From Acorus gramineus (Eukaryota; Streptophyta; Magnoliopsida; Acorales; Acoraceae), in assembly GCA_030737835.1 (NCBI GenBank), contig JAUJYN010000029.1, positions 1,936,845 through 2,000,844 of the forward strand: DNA of 64,000 nucleotides. The letters are read 5' to 3'. The notes under the pieces were generated by a model, which was given only the letters and a program-made list of their open reading frames with translations, did no database searches and was not told the origin of the DNA. Shown here piece by piece: positions 57,701 to 64,000 of the stretch. A program made the position numbers and the translations under genes. Numbering within the stretch: position 1 is the stretch's first letter; every line of letters starts with the position of its first letter.

Positions 57701-60420
57701 ATGTGACGAACCCCCAGATTTGTGTTGTTTATGCCGCCTTGGGGCTTATGACTTGATTAAATATGGTTAATATGAACTGTATGCATGGGTTGTGCTATTC
57801 ACTGAGCGTGTGGCTCACCCCTCGCATCCAATCTTTTCAGTGATCGCGGACGAGGACTTGAAGGAGGAGCTTCCCGAGCGACTACACCAGTAACGGAGTA
57901 GCGCCACGTCCCTCGAGTTTTGAGGCCATCAGCACCCTTCTCTTGTTGTATGTATACATTTCTGTGCTTGGGCACCTAGTTTGGATTTTGTATGGATTGT
58001 ATTTGTGTATATATGGGCATGTTGGCTCTCACAGGACATATGATTATGTATCGAGTCTGTAGTATGTTTTGATTACAGATTCAGTCTTTTAGCTTCCGCA
58101 TTTGGTGTATATATTATGTCAGCCCTGCTTTTATCTGTGTTGTCATTTTAGCTGTCGTATGAATATATTATTGAATTCCAGTTACTGATATCATATATAA
58201 ACTTGCCGCGTCCCGGGGACAGCCGCCCTAGGGCGTGACACACCTTCTCTTTAAAACCCCCATTTGATCTAGTAGAAGATCTTGACCAAGAAAACCCTAG
58301 AAGGAGAAAAGGAAGGTGAGGACCCGATCTATCTTTCCATGGTGTTAGATTTCCATTTCCCTTTGTTTCTCCTCCTCTCATGGCACTTCTTCTCCTCTGT
58401 TTTCATCCCCTCTTAGGCTGAGAAGAGGGCTTAGTGGTGGTGGCTTTGGTGGTTGTGTTTCAGTGCGCGAAGAGCACCCGATCTTCCCTCCCTTCCCATC
58501 CTCCCTTGGGTAAGCTTTCTTCCTTCCTTTTTCTTGTGTAGATGCTTGTTTAGGGTTGCATATGGGTATGCATGGCATGCATGGTGGTTAGGGGGTTGGA
58601 GGGGGGCTGTTGGGGGCTGTTGTGTGTGTGGGAGTGGCTTGGGGGCGCGTGCGGGGTCATCCGCGCGAGCCTGCGCGCGCAGGTAAGCGCTGGCGCGCAG
58701 TCGGGCGCGCTCGCGGGCGTGCACGCGTACGCGCGGGCGTGCAAGCTGGTGCTGCACAGGGGGCACAGTGCGTGCGGGTGTGCGCGCGAGGTGCTGCGCT
58801 GGGGCGCATTGCGCGCAGGTGCACCCGGGGCTGGACGCGCAGTGCGCGCGGGCGCGCGCGAGCGTGCACGCGCTCCCGACAGCGTGTCTGGGCGTGCGGG
58901 CAGGTGCGCGGCAGCGCGCTTGGGTGCTCGGGCTGGGGCGCGGCAGTGCACCCGGGGCGCGTGGGTGCGTGCATGCGTGCGCACCCGTGCGTGTGCGTGT
59001 GGGTGGCCGTGCGCATGGTTGCCCGGCGGTGCGGGAGTGTGTCGGGGCACTCGAACTCGCGTGCGTACGGGCCCGTATGCATGCTTGTCCGTGTGTTGCG
59101 TGTTTTTATCATATTTCTTACGTATTTGTGTATTATACTCACCATTTTGATATCCATGTCTTGCAGATCTTGACGAGCGGTCACGCGACGACTCGGGTAT
59201 TGGTGAGTGGGACAATCCAACCCAGTTGGGAGGCGTTCGATGCACGTAGGCGTGCATTGCCCTCCCCTGGGGCACCATAATTGCATATTAGATAGTATTA
59301 ATTGTAAACTATGCATGCATGATTATTATGTAGTATCCATGCCACCCTAGGCCTTCCATGTTAGGGATATGCACCCTTATGATATGTGTAAAGGCCCAAG
59401 CATCCTGATACCATGTTTTCATGCTAGGGAAGCCTCGACCTACGCATGCGTCCCATTTAGTTTAATTTATTTAAATCAAATGCGAGTTTTGTAATTAGCA
59501 TGCCTTAGAGAATATTATAACCTTGTGGTTATAATATATGCTTCCCCGCATCTTAGTTATGCGCCCTGGAGGAATTCTGAAGAATTCATGACATTTGTAG
59601 AGTTGAGATCGGTGTCGGCGGATCCAAGTGGATCGTATCCATGTGGGTAGGCTGTTTCTCTTCCCTTCGTTGGATCCGTGTAGGGACTCCTCAGCGTTAG
59701 ACAGGCTGTCCTGACAGAGAGCTCCCATCAGTAGGCACCTCCTGATTTGGTTTCGGACCGTGCTGAATTGTGGGAGTAGACCAGGCGAGCTACGGTGTGG
59801 AGGAGAGGCTATCGGTGGACCAAGGGTGATTAACAGCCTAGTCAGTCCCAAAAGACCATGTCACCAGTTTGAGGGTGAGGGTGTAGTGGGTTGGCGATGA
59901 GCGACCCACTGGTTTGTGTAGTTGTTGCCACTTAGAGGCTATGAATGATTTGAGGTTAATATGAATTGTGATGCATGGGTTGTGCTATTCACTGAGCGTA
60001 TGGCTCACCCCTCGCATATATTTTTCTCGAGTGATATCTAAGTCGGATCCGCAGGAGGACCTCCCCGAGGCACGTCAGCAGTAGCGGAGCAGCGTCACGC
60101 TCTGAGTGTGAGAGGCCATTCAGCATCCCCCTTTGATTGTATGTATTGTATTCCGTGCTTGGGCACATGTTTGTATTATATTTGGATGTCGTTGTATATA
60201 TTGGCTCTCACAGGACAGTTGATTATGTATCGAGTCTGTTCTTTGAATTACAGATTCAGTCTTTTAGCTTCCGCTATTTGTGTATATATCATGTCAGCCT
60301 CATTGTTGTCTGTGTTGTCATGTTGATGTTTTTAGAGTATGTTATTGACCTCCTGTATAGACTGCTGATATCATATATACCCTTGCCGCGTCCCGGGGAC
60401 GGCCGCCCTGCGGCGTGACA
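54745..60420 (+). mobile_element. 3' LTR of Tekay-2, split by a solo LTR
   Basis: The pieces are 54745-55248 and 58241-60420, together about 2.68 kb. The first part and the leader (58241-58520) resemble the LTR at 62371 on, whereas the second half (about 59281-60420) is nearly identical to 48625-49772 of the 5' LTR. Donor-like GTAAGC at 58510, CpG-rich tract about 58620-59090, 36-nt block 59167-59202. Confidence 0.85.
55249..58240 (+). mobile_element. Solo Tekay LTR nested in the Tekay-2 3' LTR
   Basis: A complete LTR (2992 bp) from TGTTATATATGTGTCAC to AGGGCGTGACA with no internal region. The flanks read CACCAT on the left and CACCTT on the right, suggestive of a drifted duplication but not a clean five-base match. 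Donor-like GTAAGC at 55847, CpG-rich tract about 56035-56640, 36-nt block 56753-56788, two G-rich units near 57568 and 57664, acceptor-like CTTTTCAG ending at 57840. Confidence 0.85.
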
Positions 60421-61617
60421 GGCTATATGCAACATTTGGTATGACTGATATGTTCATATCATTTGGTTTTCTTCTTGAGGAATATGAGCTAGTTACTGAT
60501 GTAATATATTTGCCCTGGTTGTGTGTTTTTATATACTATCAAGGGTCATAAATAACTCATATAATATTTGGTTTGCATGAAGGGTTCATATTAAAAGTTA
60601 CAATTGGGCTTATGAGCTTGTGAATAATATAATTATGCTTATATGTTTTTTTTATAAAAATAATATGTTTTTATATACTTTCATGTGTCAGAGATGGAAT
60701 CCAAACTGATAATCATTGTGTCATATTTTATATTATAGTTAAATTAATTGGTTTTGAATGAACATTGGGTTATGTGTGTTATGGTTTTCATCTCCTCTTT
60801 GTTGCATTACATTGGTTTACTTTTCCATCTAAAACCCCCTAAAACATTCCTACGTTTGTTACATGTTTATAACTAACCTCTATTGAAATCGAAGCATATA
60901 ATAATATATATGATAATAGGTTTATGTTAAGGATGAAATCTGAGGTCAATGACCAATTAATATATTTCTTGTTCAACGGTTTTGTAGTGTTATTATGTGT
61001 TCATTTTTTAGCAGAATGATTACTATGTGAAATTGCTTGCATTTGGGCTTACCTTTTGCATCTGTTAGACCTTCCTATTTATTGATGAGGAAATATGTTT
61101 TTCATCCTCTCTATACCCATCTACATCCCATGCTGACAACTAAACAAACCCCCACCCGTAAACAGGAATATATTGAAGTCGGAACTTAAGTTGTAAATTT
61201 TAATTAACAAACGAGGATGTCAATGACCAATGCTATGCTGTATGTGTTGATGTTTGTGAGTGTTATTCATATTCATAGCTCCAATGGAATGCCCCCCAAC
61301 TCAACCTTTATGCTTAAGGCTTTTTTCGCATCTTTTGAAACTTTTTCATGATAAATGAATAAATTATAAAAATCTTCTAGACCCATCGATGCATCCCATG
61401 CTTGTGTACAACCAACCCTAAAAAATAACTGAGCATATATTGATGTTTACACATAAGTTACATATGTTAATTCACATATCTAAGGTCAATGGCCAAAGAA
61501 TATATGTATGTGTTCATGTTTGTTAGTCTTATTTGCATTCATATAGATGTAAATGTCCAATGAATATATATATGTTGTTGGTATCTTAATCCATTCCATG
61601 GTGTCCAATGTGTCTAG
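60421..61617 (+). repeat. AT-rich island with about 270-bp degenerate tandem repeats
   Basis: Three diverged units start near 60818, 61090 and 61375. Each has a 'ccatc...cccatgct' or similar lead, then 'gaggtcaatgaccaa', then 'tatgtgttcatgtttgt'. No coding similarity was seen. It directly precedes the Myb/SANT-like gene and is the host flank of Tekay-2. Confidence 0.6.
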
Positions 61618-62370
61618 ATGTCAAAGACGAGCCAGCCTCCCCTACGCATGGCATCCAATAAGAATCGGATTGGAAACTGGACCAACTCGATGGATGCTTG
61701 TTTGGTGGGGTTGTTTGTAGATCAATTTCAACAGGGTAATTGCGTGAAGGGAGTCTTCCAAAACAGTTATTGGCAGACTATCACCGCAACCTTGAACTAT
61801 TGAATGGCTATGACTTTGGAAATGAGTTATTGCAAGAATCGTTGAAAAGTGTTGAAGCAAACCTATCACCTATACCAAGAACTGAGCAACAAAATATGAT
61901 GGGGTTGGGATGATGCAAGGAAATGGTTGTACCGGGAGATGCACAAGACTGGGATAGGGTCATATCAGTATGTACAATTGAGGATAGTTTAGTTTTGTCA
62001 TGGTCTCCTAATATTAAATGTTAAATGAAAGTCGTTGTCTGCTTATCATGTGTAGAACAATATCAAGTTTGGGTTATGCCAGGATAAGCCATTTATATGG
62101 TTCAAAGAATTTTCCATGGGAACACCACATCCAAGGGATTCCACACCCATGCCTCCCTCATCAGTGAGGATGAGGATGACAATGACATTGAAGGAGACTC
62201 AATGGAGGCCAACAAAAATAGGTTCGATTCACTGCATATAGAGAGACCATCAGTGGAGGATTACTTCACTCGAGGGAATACATGTGAGAATTGGTGGGGG
62301 ACCAGCACACCAATAGAGATACCTAATGAAGGTGAACCAACCTCTAGGAGAAAGGGTAAACGTTCCATAG
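61618..62370 (+). pseudogene. Myb/SANT-like DNA-binding domain gene, decayed and cut by an LTR
   Basis: Exon 1 starts MSKTSQPPLRMASNKNRIGN at 61618 and continues in one frame as a Myb/SANT-like domain of the plant/Harbinger-associated type (NWTNSMDACLVGLFVDQFQQ, then SYCKNR, KVLKQTYHLYQELSNK, WGWDDARKW). Three in-frame stops interrupt it: at 61801, in the NRWKVLK-type motif, and before WGWDD. An intron follows, with a donor-like GTATGT near 61970 and an acceptor-like TGTGTAG near 62056. The second exon encodes the usual acidic tail (SEDEDDNDIEGDSMEANKNR) in a frame offset from its beginning. The Tekay LTR at 62371 removes the 3' end. Such genes are DNA-binding proteins or partners of PIF/Harbinger transposases; function here is lost. 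Confidence 0.7.
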
Positions 62371-64000
62371 TGTTATATATGTGTCACTTTTATCCTTCTG
62401 GTCACCATTGGAGCATTCTGGCAGTTTTTTAACTTTTTCTTTTTTCGATCGGAATCGCTAAAATTTTAGACTTTTAGCTATCATCCTGAGCTTGAGAACT
62501 CCGATTGAAAATCTAACTGCATATTATGTGTCCTGGTGCCATTTCAAGCCACTCAAGAAAATTTCATCGAATTCCGGTAACGTTCAGAATTTCACAGTTT
62601 CGAATCGTATCCGGGTTTTGACCAAGCGAAAAGTCATTGGGAGACTTGACTTGGTCAATGTTGACCCTTGACTTGGTCAATTGGGTTTGTTTTCTAGTGT
62701 GGTTGGGTTGACTAAGGTCAAAGCTCACTTAAACCTAACTTAACCTAGCTAAGCCTAATTAGTGCTAAGTGTAAGTGGTGAGTGTGTGAGGTGTGTGTGT
62801 GTGGTGACTTAATGTCCACGCCCAAGTATAGTAAATGCTATTCATCATCTTCTCCATTTCAAGCTCTCTCTCTCTCTCTCTCCCTCTCTTTAAAACCCCC
62901 ATATGATCTAGCTAGAGTGGTTGATCAAGAAAGCCATAGAAGGAGAAAAGGAAGGTGAGGACCCGATCTATCTTCCTATGGTCTTGGATCTTCATTTCCT
63001 TTTGTTTTTCCTCCTCTTATGGACCCTCTTCTCCTCTGTTTTCAGCCCCTCTTAGGCTGAGAAGAGGGCTTGGTGGTGGTGGTCTTGGTGGTGGCGAATC
63101 GGTGCGCGAAGAGCACTCGAATTCCTCCCCTTCCCTTCCTCTCTTTGGGTGAGCTTTCTTCCTTCCTTTTTCTTGTGTAGATGCTTGTTTAGGGTTGCAT
63201 ATGGGTATGCATGGCATGCATGGTGGTTAGGGGGTTGGAGGGGGGCTGTTGGGGGTGTGGGAGTGGCTCGGGCGCGCGTGTGGGGTCATCCGCGCGCGCG
63301 TGCGCGCGAGCCTGGGTGCGCAGGTAAGCGCAGGCAGGCGCAGGCCCACAGTCAGGCGCGCGTTGGCGGGCGTGCGCGCGTGCGCGCGGGCGTGCGAGCG
63401 GGTGCTGCGCAGGGGGCGCAGTGCGCGCGGGGGTACTGCACTGGGGCGCAGTGCGTGCGGGTGTGCACGCGAAGTGCTGCGCTGGGGCGCAGTGCGCGCG
63501 GGTGCACCCGGGGCTGGACGCGCGGTGAGCGTGGGCGCGCGCGGCAGCGTGTCTGGGCGTGTGGGCAGGGGCGCGGCAGAGCGCCTGGGTGCTTGGGCTG
63601 GGGCGCGGTAGTGCGCCCGGGGAGCGGGGGTGCCCGCACGCGTGCGCACCCGTGCGTGTGCGTGCGGGTGGCCGTGCGCATGGCTGCCCGGCGGTGCGGG
63701 AGTGTGTCGGGGCACTCGGACTCGCGTGCGTACGGGCCCGTATGCATGCTTGTCCGAGTGTTGGGTATTTCTATCCTATTTCTTGTGTATTTGTGTATTT
63801 TACTCACCATTTTGATTTCCCATGTCTTGCAGATCTTGACGAGCGGTCACGCGACGAGCCGGGTATTGGTGAGTGGGACAATCCAACCCAGTAGGGAGGC
63901 GTTCGATGCACGTAGGCGTGCATTGCCCTCCCCTGGGGAACCATAATTGCATATTAGATAGTATTAAGTATAACTATGCATGCATGATTATTATGTAGTA
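62371..64000 (+). mobile_element. Tekay LTR running off the right edge
   Basis: It starts TGTTATATATGTGTCAC and follows the other Tekay LTRs to the window end: donor-like GTGAGC at 63149, CpG-rich tract about 63240-63740, 36-nt block 63833-63868 between TTGCAG and GTGAGT. Whether it is solo or the 5' LTR of a full element cannot be seen. Confidence 0.88.

Larger units (their letters stand above)
46884..60420 (+). mobile_element. Ty3/gypsy Tekay/Del element (Tekay-2), plus strand
   Basis: The 5' LTR (46884-49772), primer site, gag-pol with chromodomain, polypurine tract and 3' LTR (54745-55248 plus 58241-60420, split by a solo LTR) are all present. The coding region is more open than in Tekay-1 but still has a few breaks. 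The outer flanks (AAATC and GGCTA) do not match, and the first part of the 3' LTR belongs to a different subtype from the 5' LTR, so one end has probably been exchanged by recombination. Confidence 0.9.

Noticed and set aside
37003-60425. AGCTA (36998-37002) and GGCTA (60421-60425) as the target duplication of one large element
   Set aside because: Four of five bases agree, but the LTR at the left is minus-oriented family C and the one at the right is plus-oriented Tekay, so they cannot be the two ends of one insertion.

Overview
This window is nuclear DNA of a flowering plant. It is a nest of long-terminal-repeat (LTR) retrotransposons with two islands of non-LTR sequence. The evidence is: chromodomain-bearing Ty3/gypsy elements of the Tekay/Del type with about 3-kb LTRs and an initiator-tRNA-Met primer site; an Athila-type element with a tRNA-Asp primer site; a spliced host gene whose introns follow plant GT-AG rules; FAR1-related and Myb/SANT-like sequences; and small SINE/LINE insertions with target duplications. 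I cannot name the species.

Layout. 1-5290 is the left-edge part of a minus-strand Tekay element (gag, primer site, LTR), with a foreign LTR-like scrap at 1-460. It sits inside the 5' LTR of a plus-strand Tekay element (Tekay-1, 5291-13840). Tekay-1 sits in turn in a related LTR family that I call B (13841-19351), which also holds a solo LTR (15110-18243, 5-bp target duplication). 19352-37002 is the main host island: a decayed FAR1/FRS-like gene, then an eight-exon gene for a TLDc-domain protein on the minus strand (36082 down to 23786). Its fifth intron (8.2 kb) holds an antisense Athila fossil and a short poly(A) retroposon, and its second intron is mostly a SINE. 37003-46883 is a three-level stack: LTR family C holds a family-B solo LTR, which holds a Tekay solo LTR; C also holds a 935-bp insertion with a 4 x 60-bp array. 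46884-60420 is a second plus-strand Tekay element (Tekay-2) whose 3' LTR holds another solo LTR. 60421-62370 is a small AT-rich island with a decayed Myb/SANT-like gene, cut by a last Tekay LTR that runs off the right edge.

The only apparently intact host gene is the TLDc gene. Its eight exons join in phase to a predicted 367-residue protein ending in a TLDc domain (oxidation-resistance family).

The most unusual signal is inside the long LTRs. Every complete Tekay LTR here carries a block of exactly 36 nt preceded by a splice-acceptor-like CAG and followed by a splice-donor-like GTRAGT, with a donor-like site upstream and an acceptor-like site downstream. Related families B and C keep the same block with other flanks. 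This suggests a multi-intron spliced leader. The first putative intron holds a variable CpG-rich tract; the second holds a G-quadruplex-prone unit in one to three copies.
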